Positions 36,730-45,204 of a stretch of DNA of 64,000 nt are shown here, piece by piece (position 1 is the stretch's first letter; every line of letters starts with the position of its first letter). The stretch is taken from contig VDMD01000114.1 of assembly GCA_007026445.1 (NCBI GenBank), positions 1 to 64,000 on the forward strand, in the 5' to 3' direction. Both the position numbers and the translations under genes were made by a program. This DNA is from Schizophyllum amplum. Taxonomy: Eukaryota > Basidiomycota > Agaricomycetes > Agaricales > Schizophyllaceae. The notes beneath the pieces were generated by a model. It was not told where the DNA came from. It saw only the letters and a list, made by a program, of their open reading frames with translations, and did no database searches.

Positions 36730-36984
36730 GGGGGGGGGGGTTGTTAGTTGAGGGGGGAGGGGGGGGTTAGGGTGGGGGATGGAGAGGGGCAAAATGGGGG
36801 GAGGGAGGGAGGTGGGTGAGGGGAAGCCCCCCTGGCGGGGAGACGTTACGACCTTATCCTACGATCTCCGTACTCACTTACTAGTTTAGAGTCGCATGCA
36901 TGTGTATGTTTTTTTGGTCATTGGCGTTGGCAAGTTGGCGCACAGCTAGTGTTAGAGGGGATGGGAGGGGAGAGGTCGGAGAGG

Positions 36985-37135
36985 GCGAGCGCACCTGGTG
37001 TTGGAGGCGAGCGCACCAGGTGATGGAGGCGAGCGCACCTGGTGATGGAGGCGCGCGCACCAGGTGTTGGAGGCGAGCGCACCTGGTGTTGGAGGCCAGC
37101 GCACCTGGTGTTAGAGGCGCGCGCACGTGGTGTGA
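36985..37135. repeat. 22-bp minisatellite, about seven copies
   Basis: Units read GCGAGCGCACCTGGTGTTGG with one or two substitutions (ACC/T, GTT/GAT, GCGAG/GCGCG). No gene is built on it. Confidence 0.85.
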
Positions 37136-37195
37136 GAGCCAGTGGCCAAAAAGAAGTCGGAGGGAGGCCACGGCCATAAAGGTAAGTAACGTGCA

Positions 37196-37255
37196 CTGGA
37201 AGACTTTATCTCGCACTGGAAGACTTTATCTCGTACTGGAAGACTTTATCTCGTG
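37196..37255. repeat. 19-bp tandem repeat, three copies
   Basis: Three near-identical units of ACTGGAAGACTTTATCTCG. Confidence 0.85.
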
Positions 37256-37374
37256 CAATTACACTAACGAGCTCGACAGGCTGCTTCGATTTTCCCCTCA
37301 TTGGGCCCTCCTTCCCCTCATTTCTTCCTTCCCTTTATTTCTTCCTTCCCTTCATTTCTTCCTTCCCTTCATTA

Positions 37375-38287
37375 GGGCTGCTCAATTCTAAAAAATCGGG
37401 TATTCCCAAAATGGAAAGAGGTCGCGCCGCGAGCTCTCCGCGCTGGGTTTCCGTCTGTACCACCATCTCTCGACGTGCTGCCGCTCGGGAAAGTAGCTGT
37501 AAACCTTCGATAATTTGGTCTGCACGCACCTGAGCAAGAATGAGGCTGGTATCTTTCTCCGACGGGCCGCAATACGCCTTGCACTCGTAAAGTCGCTCGT
37601 GATGCGTCCTCGCAGACATGTTGAGGCCTGCGGCCGACTGTCATGCCGTGGAAGTCGCTTGTAAACCTCTGATAATTGATCCTCTGTATGCTAGACCAGC
37701 AGAAATTGCTGGAACAGTGTCTTCTCCTGCCAGGAGGATGTCGGGGGGGAAGCATCCGCTATGATTGAGTCTAAGTATGCAATTATCTTGTTCAGAGGTG
37801 CATAGACATGTCAAAAGGTTCAGTAGAATACGCTCAGAGATCCTGTATGCAAGACACAGGCCAAGGAGCCCATTAGCGGGTTCTAGCAGCTCGGAAGGGC
37901 TTGTGCACATCAAGAGCCACATGTCGAAGCGCCACGGAACACATCAAAGTCACAGTTCATGTTCGAATGCACATATATATGTTTATCTGAGGTTTAAAGG
38001 TACTTTAGGGAGCGCCAGTGCGTTGAGGAATGACGGTAAGTACAGACGAGAAACGGGCGCGACGACGCAGGACACGAGTGGTAGGAGCATCACGGCCTGT
38101 GTGGATGAGATACAAGGTCCATTCTTGCTCAAGTGCGTGCACACCGATTTATCGGATGTTTACAGCTACTTTCCCGAGCGGCAGCACGTCGAGAGATGGT
38201 GGTACAGACGGAAACCCAGCGCGGAGAGCTCGCGGCGCGACCTCTTTCCATTTTGGGAATACCCGATTTTTTAGAATTGAGCAGCCC
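37375..38287. mobile_element. TA-flanked element with about 168-bp terminal inverted repeats (913 bp)
   Basis: Both ends read GGGCTGCTCAATTCTAAAAA on opposite strands. The repeat is essentially perfect for about 130 bp and then diverged to about 168 bp (arms 37375-37543 and 38120-38287), with weaker similarity further in. The element splits an 18-bp minisatellite (TTTCTTCCTTCCCTTCAT) and is bordered by TA on both sides (37373-37374, 38288-38289), so TA is the target duplication, as for Tc1/mariner-type elements. No transposase is readable inside; it is non-autonomous. Confidence 0.85.
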
Positions 38288-38349
38288 TATTTCTTCCTTC
38301 CCTTCATTTCCCCCTCTGTTACCCCTCTGTTACCCCTCTGTTACCCCAC

Positions 38350-38392
38350 TGCCCCCTCGCCCTCGCCCTCGCCCTCGCCCTCGCCCCCTTCC
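38350..38392. repeat. CTCGCC hexamer array
   Basis: Several consecutive CTCGCC units within a pyrimidine-rich tract right of the TA element. Confidence 0.65.
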
Positions 38393-38459
38393 CTTCATTT
38401 CCCCCTCTATTACTATACCCCACCGCCCCCTCGACCATCCTCACGTATACCCTCGCTCT

Positions 38460-38835
38460 ACATAACTTGTACGATCCCGACCGTCGACCGACTTGTACGA
38501 CCTCGCCGTCGGCTTGGACGACCTCGCTCTCGCATTACACGACCTCGCCGTCGGCTTGGACGACCTCGCCGTCGACTTGGACGACCTCGCCGTCGACTTG
38601 TATCGACCTCGCCCTCGACTTGTATCGACCTCGCCGCTCGGCTTGTATCGCCGTCGACTTGTACGATCCCGACCGTCGACTTGTACGATCCCGACCGTCG
38701 ACTTGTATCGACCTCGCCGTCGGCTTGTATCGACCTCGGCCTCGACTTGTATCGACCTCGCTCTCGCCTTACACGACCTCGCCCTCGGCTTGTACGACCT
38801 CGTCGTCGACTTGTATCGACCTCGCCCTCGGCTAG
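38460..38835. repeat. 21-bp minisatellite array
   Basis: About eighteen variants of ACTTGTA(C/T)GACCTCGCCGTCG, alternating with GATCCCGACCGTCG variants. Open frames on both strands here are products of the repeat and are not treated as genes. Confidence 0.8.
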
Positions 38836-38869
38836 ATGTCTGCGCTGCGTGGTGCGGGGAGAGAAGTTC

Positions 38870-39490
38870 GTCGAGGTGGGGAGGCAAGGGATGTGACGTA
38901 GAGGGCGAGGTGGGGAAAGAGGTGCGAGGTGCGGGACGGGGGCGGAAAGGCGAGGTGGGGGGGGGGGGGGGGGGCAAGGGATGTGACGTAGAGGGCGAGG
39001 GATGTGACGTACAGGGCGAGAAGGGGAGTGGAAATGGCGGTGGGGAGTGGAAATGGCGGTGGGGAGTGGGGGAGAGGGGAGGGGGAGATGAGGGGAGAAG
39101 GCTAGGGACGGGCAAGGGTAGGAGTGGCGAAGGGGCGGAGTGGCGAGGGCGAGGGAGGAGTGGCGAGGACGAGGGAGGGGGCGGAAGGGGCGATGTGGGA
39201 TGGCGGCGAGGTGCGGGACGAGCAGTGGCGAGGGCGTGGGGAGGGGGAGGAAGAGAAACGGTATGCCGGGTGGGGGGCGAGGGGAGGAGAGTGGGGAGTG
39301 GGGGCGAGGGGATGAATGAGGACGAAAAGTGCGGAGGATGGAGGGAGATGAGGGGAGAGGGGGGGCGAGAGGAGGGGAGGGGGGAGAGGGGAGGGGAGAG
39401 GATGGGGTTATTTCGGAGAAGGGGGGGGGGGGGGGGGGATTTCGGAGAAGGGGGAGGGTGATTTGTGGAGAAGGGGGCTGAGGAGGGGGA
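38870..39490. repeat. Purine-rich (G/A) tract with long G runs
   Basis: About 620 bases with almost only G and A on the plus strand, including runs of 17 or more G near 38957-38974 and 39421-39439. Low complexity; no gene. Confidence 0.8.
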
Positions 39491-39603
39491 TGAAGCTCGC
39501 GGAAGCGGGACGGCCCCGCCTCAACTTGTTGGGGAGGGGGACGTAAACCGTTTAAGTGTGACACCAGTAGTATATATGCATACAGTACTCTCACGTAGGT
39601 ACT

Positions 39604-39639
39604 GCAGCTTCGGCTATTAGTAGTAATAGCCGAAGCTGC
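39604..39639. repeat. Perfect 16-bp stem hairpin
   Basis: GCAGCTTCGGCTATTA (39604-39619), loop GTAG, then the exact reverse complement (39624-39639). A third, slightly altered half copy (CTAATAGCCCAAGCTGC) follows directly. Confidence 0.85.
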
Positions 39640-39811
39640 TCTACTAATAGCCCAAGCTGCATAAAGACCACTATCCATAAAGACTACTGTTCAAAGCTCC
39701 CATCCTCTCATGTCGACCCTCCATTTTCCCCACTGATCCTACGCCTCCCTATTCCTTACGGTCCCTATTCCTTACGGTTTCTATTCCTCATCCCGTACGA
39801 CCCTTAAGGCC

Positions 39812-40474
39812 TTAGGCCTCGAGAGTGTACGGCGGCGGCGGCGCATCGTCCGTCGTCGAGTTATCATCCGGTACCGCGTCATCATTCGGTACCGAGTTAT
39901 CATCCGGTACTACCGCGTCGTCGTCCGATGCCGCGTGAATATCGTCCGGTGTGTGAATATCGTCCGATGCCGCGTGGATATCGGACGCTGTGTAAATATC
40001 GGACGCGGTATATGTGGGCGGCATGCGCACTGCGGGCGAGACGGGCTCGAGCGGGGGCGACGGCGGCAACGGCTTGCTGGCCGAGAGGCGGAAGTCGTCC
40101 TTTGTCCGCGAAGGCATGTTGCCCTTCGTCTGCGAGGGCATATTGCCCTTCGTCTGCGAGGGCATGTCGCCCTTCGTCCGCGAGCAACCGCGATCCCGGC
40201 CTTTGCTGAGGCTCATATCCCGCTCCCGGCCTTTGCTGGCGCTCATATCCCGCTCCTGACCTTTGCCACTCATATCCCGCTCCCGCAGCGTACTCGCGGC
40301 AGCCGCCCTCGCACGTGCGCATGGCGACGCGCGGGCAACGACGACGAGCTGGCCCTTGTTGACGAGTTGGGTCATGTTGGTGAGCTGGGTCATGTTGGCG
40401 AGCTGGCCCTTGTTGGCGAGCTGGCCCTTGTTGACGAGCGGCTGGCCCGCGGCGAGGATGGAATTGGTCGACAT
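39812..40474 (-). CDS. Short PPPY-motif disordered protein (truncated paralogue of 42494-44578)
   Basis: Single-exon frame starting MSTNSILAAGQPLVNKGQL and ending PPPPYTLEA (stop 39812-39814). It is made of internal repeats: (N/M)(K/T)(G/Q)QLAN-like units, S(K)GRERDMS units, TKGNMPSQ units and acidic ASDDIH / VPDDNS units. The start MST-x-SIL and the end PPPPYTLE match the longer gene at 42494-44578, whose sequence continues after this point with a membrane/cysteine module. Here the frame stops directly after PPPPYTLE, so the module is missing. PPPY is a class I WW-domain ligand (Nedd4/Rsp5-type partners), and disorder is evident. It could be an expressed shortened paralogue or a pseudogene. 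Confidence 0.55.
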   Translation of the reverse strand: MSTNSILAAGQPLVNKGQLANKGQLANMTQLTNMTQLVNKGQLVVVARASPCARARAAAASTLRERDMSGKGQERDMSASKGRERDMSLSKGRDRGCSRTKGDMPSQTKGNMPSQTKGNMPSRTKDDFRLSASKPLPPSPPLEPVSPAVRMPPTYTASDIYTASDIHAASDDIHTPDDIHAASDDDAVVPDDNSVPNDDAVPDDNSTTDDAPPPPYTLEA

Positions 40475-40737
40475 GGTGGGTGTGTTCGGTTGGGGGCGTG
40501 TTAGGTCGGGTGTGTATGTATGTTGTTGTTGTTGTTGTGGGGGGGGGGGGAGTTTCAAGTCGGTGGGGGGCGTGTCAAGAAGTCGGCGGGAAGAAGGCGT
40601 GACGGATAGGGCGGAGACAGATATGGCGGGGACGTCGAGTACGGCTGCAGGGTCGTCGAGTACGGCTGCAAGATCGTCGAGGGGGGAAATCGATAAGTAC
40701 AAGTTGATTCCAGGACCCGTTCACTCGCGGCGTCGTG

Positions 40738-40745
40738 CTTTATAA
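40738..40745 (-). promoter_or_regulatory. TATA-like element of short PPPY paralogue
   Basis: Minus-strand TTATAAAG upstream of the start at 40474. The neighbouring GTTCACTCGCGGCGTC is also found before the long paralogue. Confidence 0.45.
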
Positions 40746-40870
40746 CCGTGACGCGACCCCGCGCCGTACAGCTTTTGTACACGGCCCCTCGCCGTGTGTT
40801 TGTCCGAGAATTCGTCTCAGCGGCATCGCTTTCTGATGTGATTTATGTGAAGGATGCAGCGGATTGGGGC

Positions 40871-41915
40871 AGGACCCCTGATAATAGGTGTTGAGGTTAC
40901 TTTCGCGAACCTCCAAAATCGGGAGGTTTTTGTCCGACATTTTCGGGCCAAAATGGGGTCTTTTGTCCGACATTTTAAGTAAGTTTCACGTGATGTACAG
41001 CTTTTTATGCCCAAAAAAGGCAATTTAATTATTGCGATTGTCACGTGCTCAAATATTCGACTTCCGTGAACAATTTGGGAACTGCTGAGATGGGTCAGAT
41101 TCGAACGGGAAACCCTTCCATCTTGCGTATCTGACGTGTGGCGCTTCACCGTTAGGCTGTTGGCACGAGTGGCAGGGCGACTTTTTTGGCGGTAAAAAAA
41201 TGTCTAAAAAAGTGTCTAAAAACATGCCCTAAAACAGGTATTTTTCTGCAGGCAGAAAGACGTCCTTTTTGGCAATGAAAAGATGTACAAAAGCCACATG
41301 TTTCTGGCTGCAAAAAGGGCTTGTTTTATTGTTCAGAAAAGCCTCTTTTTTGCAGCCTAAAGCCAACCGTTTTTGGAGGGCTTTTTGGGCGAGAAATGAT
41401 CTGTTTTTTGCTGCCAAAAAACTCCAGGTCGTGTTTTTGGTGGTAAAATCAATAGGTTTTTACACAGGCATGTTTTTGGTGTTAAAAAAACATTGTTTAC
41501 AACAGCAACAAGACACTCAAAAAAACTCGGCTTTAGGCTGCAAAAAAGAGACTTTTCTGAACAATAAAACAAGCCCTTTTTGCAGCCAGAAACATGTGGC
41601 TTTTGTACATCTTTTCATTGCCAAAAAGGACGTCTTTCTGCCTGCAGAAAAAGGCCTGTTTTAGGGCATGTTTTTAGACACTTTTTTAGACATTTTTTTA
41701 CCGCCAAAAAAGTCGCCCTGCCACTCGTGTGGCGCATTATTTGTGTTTGAAGTTGCTCGACCACCGCCCACGGGGCCCCAGATGTCCGACAACTGAAGTA
41801 ACCTCAAGCCTCTACAGACCCATTTTGTCCGACATTCTCAGAGACATTTTGGGTCTGGAGGACGAAAATTTGTCCGACAAGCGAAGTAACCTCACTGCCG
41901 ATTATCAGGGGTCCT
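40871..41915. mobile_element. Non-autonomous hAT-like element, family A copy 2 (1045 bp, carries nested element)
   Basis: Ends AGGACCCCTGATAAT inverted, about 31-bp TIR with TGAGGTTACTT at the inner end. It is flanked by a perfect 8-bp duplication ATTGGGGC (40863-40870 and 41916-41923). Same family as 8780-9245: shared ends and GTCCGACA repeats near 40932, 40965, 41784, 41827 and 41872, all in the same orientation. Without the nested element (41164-41729) it would be about 480 bp, close to copy 1. It inserts upstream of the short PPPY gene, in sequence that resembles the upstream of the long copy. Confidence 0.88.
41164..41729. mobile_element. Nested foldback element with 201-bp arms
   Basis: Arms 41164-41364 and 41529-41729 are equal in length and near-identical inverted copies (start CACGAGTGGCAGGGCGAC), around a 164-bp loop. 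It is flanked by TGG on both sides (41161-41163, 41730-41732), a possible 3-bp target duplication. Termini beginning CAC plus a 3-bp duplication would fit the CACTA/EnSpm group; this is inference. Non-coding. Confidence 0.85.
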
Positions 41916-41923
41916 ATTGGGGC

Positions 41924-42493
41924 ACGATTGTGGCAGGATCATTGTAGATTGTTCAAGCAAGATCGTTGCAGGCTGTGAATTGAATATAAGTATACAGCGC
42001 ACTGACAGTTGATACTGATTGGGCTATGATGGGGGCTGGAAAGGCTGATGAGGGCGATCGCGTGTGAAGGAACTTGAAAGGCACTACACTACACACTTTA
42101 AGTTTAACTTCTGTAGGCATGTTCAAAGCGACGAGTTCAAAGTAGAAACCTGAGGCTCGGGTTTGGTCCTGGGGCGAGGTGAAGGTCCTCGCAGGCAAAA
42201 ATCGAGTAATCAAGTCATCAGAGGAGCCTGCAGGAGAAGCGTTACTGTGACCAGGTTATTACCTCTATTATTCAGGAGCAACTACTTACGATTTCGTTTT
42301 AGTTGAGAGCTCTGTTCTTCACAAAGCGCGCGCATCCCCAGAGGCTATGTACTGTCAATGGCCTAATAGACGAGCGGGCGATGACCTGACAGATACGTGG
42401 GCTGGCAGCGCGAGGACGGGAAGGGGGGAGGGTCCAGGCCCACTCACGTCCTTGACCCCCAGTCACGTTCGTCCTCAACCCCCGCTCACGTCC
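41924..42493. other. Upstream flank of short paralogue / 3' flank of long paralogue
   Basis: Contains GTTGCAGGCTGT and CGCGTGTGAA blocks shared with 44780-44820, the upstream region of the long paralogue. No gene recognised. Confidence 0.45.
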
Positions 42494-44578
42494 TCAACCC
42501 CCACTCACTCCATTCCCCCCACTTCCCACACTGTCCGCGTCGCTGATATCCCTCGCCTTCATCATCTTCCTATCCGCCCGCCTCACCCGAATCCCACAAT
42601 GGACGCAACGGTGCTCGCTGTCGGCGCTAAAAAGAGGTTGAACGTGAATAGGGAAAGAGGTTGAGCGTGAACAGAGGAGAGGGGGAGGGGATGTAAAAGC
42701 GACGGAAAGACCTCAGGCACGACACAAAGGACTCAAGCACAACAAAAGGGTCAGACACAACAGCAAGGACTCAAACACTCACTACAACCCCGCGAGCCCG
42801 ATCGGGAATAACAGCACGGAGGAGACGATGCCGGCGGTGCCGTAGCGGCGGCGGGTGTCGTGCTGGCCCGCGGCGCAGGCGGCGTGGTGGTCAGTCGAGG
42901 AGGCGGTAGGGTGGTCGGTCGAGGAGGTGGTGGGGTGGTCGGTCGAGGAGACAATAGGGTGGTCGGTCGAGGAGCCGGTAGGGCGGTCGGTCGAGGACGC
43001 GGTGGGGCGGTCGGGGTAGGGTCTTGTCGCCAGCGATGTCTCGTCCGCCAATGACGGATAGGTCGATGCGGTACTGCTGGCGGACGGCCGTCGGGCGTGT
43101 GAGTGTCCCGAGGGTTGCTCGTCGTCTTCAGTGGATGGGCGCCGGACGTGTACCGATGGTCGCTGACCGTGTACGGACGGCTGCCCTTCCCTCGCTGCCT
43201 GCCCTCCGCTCGAAGCAGATGTTCGCTCGTCGTCCGCAGAAGACGGCCCCTCGACAAACTCGAGAGTATACGGCGGCGGTGGCGTATCGTAGGGTGCTGA
43301 GTTACCAGAGTTCGTGCGCGCGGTGTTCGCGCGTGAGGGAGCGCCGAGGAAAGGTGTCACCGCGCTCCCGTTGGGACGTAGCGGAGCCACATTCTGCCCA
43401 GGGAGAGACGCGGCCACACTAGAAGGAGGCGGCGGCGCGGCCCCGGTAGGAAAAGATGGCATCGCGGCCCCACCAGGAAGAGGCTGGACCGCGTCCGCAG
43501 AGGAGCGCAACCGGCGGTGGATGTGAAGGCCCTGGGCGGACGCTGCGCGGGGACGCGGGGCATAAAAGGTGCCAGAACTTGCGTCGTGTGAGGTGTTATG
43601 ATTGTCCTCGTCTGAGGCGCCCGCGCGCACGAATTGTGAAGGACCAGAATTCGTGTCGTATGAAGGCACAGGACGCTCAACATACGAAGCGCTAGGAGAT
43701 GCATCGTACGAGGTAGCGGGACGGGCACTAGACGGAGCGCCCGGACGCGCACTAGACGAAGCGCCCGGACGCGCGGTGTATGAGGATCCGGGACGCGCGG
43801 CAAACGAAGCGACGGCGGCGTTGTAGAACGAGGCAGCGTGCGCGGGGATGGGTCGCGATGGCGCGTCGTGGGAAGATGTTGAGTGGGATGGCTCGGGGTC
43901 CGAGGCCGGCGGGGGCGTGGAGGACGTAGATCCCGATGCAGAGGCTGCCGAAGGGAAGGATGCAATCGCACGCGATGGCACTGGGGAGGGTACATATGCG
44001 GGGGCCGGCAGAGGCGCGGGTGTAGGTTCCGGCGAGGGTACATATGGCGGGGGTACAGCAGTGGGGGTCGAGGATGCCTCCGGGGGCATGTACGCGGGTG
44101 ATGGCATGGGCTGTGTCGATGAGGCTCGCGGTGGGCGCGGTTTCCTGATCGAGAGGCGGGATTGGGATGATGCAGAGGAGGCATTGTCTGTGGTTTGCGA
44201 GGAAGCCACGTCCGTCGCACGCGAAGATACGCTGGACGAGGCCGAAGAATGCGCTATCCTAGGACAGGATGCAATCTTGCGAGGGGCAGGGGAGGCGTCC
44301 TTGCGTGGTGCAGGGGACGTATCTCTCCGTGGCTGGGTCGTGTTTTCACGGAGCCGCGATCTGTCCCTTTGACGCGCAGGAGAGAGATCTGTGCGGTGCG
44401 GGGTCGCTGACAGAGGAAATGGGTCGACACGGGTATCATGCCTCGGTGTGGACTGTAGTGTTCGATCTCCTCGCGAGTCTCGCGATGAGTCCCGCCCGGC
44501 AGCCTCCCTCGCGTGGGCGCTGGGGGTGGCATGCGCGGCGGCGAGCTGTGCAGCGACGAGGATGGAGGTGGTCGACAT
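42494..44578 (-). CDS. Disordered PPPY protein with C-terminal BRI3-like membrane/cysteine module
   Basis: Starts MSTTSILVAAQLAAAHATPS. About 550 residues of Ser/Pro/Ala/Arg-rich disorder follow, with tandem repeats (GASSSARPGAP units; TASSTDHPT units coded at 42880-43020) and PPxY motifs, including PPPPYTLE. The C-terminus is RRRYGTAGIVSSVLLFPIG, one hydrophobic helix. A 159-nt intron (42627-42785) then joins to FADSEHRCVHCGIRV and a short tail (stop 42494-42496). Without splicing the frame stops after PIGLAGL. PPPY motif, LFP-x-G helix and terminal C-x2-C are the arrangement of brain protein I3 (BRI3)-type small membrane proteins of endosome/lysosome membranes. Family membership is inferred from layout. 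It has the same start and PPPPYTLE as 39812-40474. Confidence 0.6.
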
Positions 44579-44695
44579 CGTATTTGAGCCGTGGCGTGGG
44601 TGTCCGAGCGATATGCGATGTCGCGTAGGGCGTCGCGGTTTCGTTCACTCGCAGCGTCAGCGTCGCGCAGGTTTATCCGCCACTGTCGAGGGCAG

Positions 44696-44704
44696 CTTTA
44701 TACA
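44696..44704 (-). promoter_or_regulatory. TATA-like element of long PPPY/BRI3-like gene
   Basis: Minus-strand TGTATAAAG about 120 bp before the start at 44578. Nearby TTCACTCGCAGCGTC (44643-) matches the promoter of the short paralogue. Confidence 0.5.
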
Positions 44705-45204
44705 CCACCGTCGCGGTATGTTTTGAGTGTGGTGCACGTCGCGTTCGTCTCGGCATCGCCATTTGATGTGCAGGAGTCTCGGGCGGAGCGATTGTTGCAG
44801 GCTGTAACAAGACGCGTGTGAAAAAACAAGGTCACTGTAGGCCGGAAGCGTCACGCTCTGGTCACGCTTCAAGACGAAGTCGTTCAACTTGTGGTTCAAC
44901 ATAGGTTCAACGTTCAACATCTAACGTTTTGAAGCTAAGATTCCAATCCAAATTGTTGGACGCTGGCGCTCCTCGCGCATTCAGTGTGGATCTCGCACCA
45001 AGTTCCACGTTTTGTATGCATGTAAAGGCTTCGAACTCGTACAAATACATGTGTTGCTTTGCAATCTTACCAGGCTTGTCTTCAGTCTCCGTCCTCGAAT
45101 TTTTACTACGTCCCAAAATCTCAACATCTCATGAATGGGCCGTCGTCGCCCAGTCATCATCGAACATTCGAGTGCAGTCGTCAGTAAAGTCCTGAAATCC
45201 AGCA
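44705..45204. other. Intergenic: upstream of PPPY/BRI3-like gene
   Basis: About 500 bp with no gene seen. GTTCAAC repeats several times at 44883-44920. Confidence 0.4.

Noticed and set aside
36745..36780. Telomere-like TTAGGG near G runs
   Set aside because: Only one TTAGGG unit is present, without an array, so there is no telomeric repeat.
37641..37922. Possible protein-coding gene inside the TA-flanked element
   Set aside because: No transposase motif (no DDE/D, no helix-turn-helix), short, and the frame overlaps repeat arms.
38458..39678. Open frames of 300-400 codons on both strands in the repeat region
   Set aside because: They arise from minisatellite and G/A-only sequence, with no start context, codon bias or domain; stop-poor low complexity explains them.
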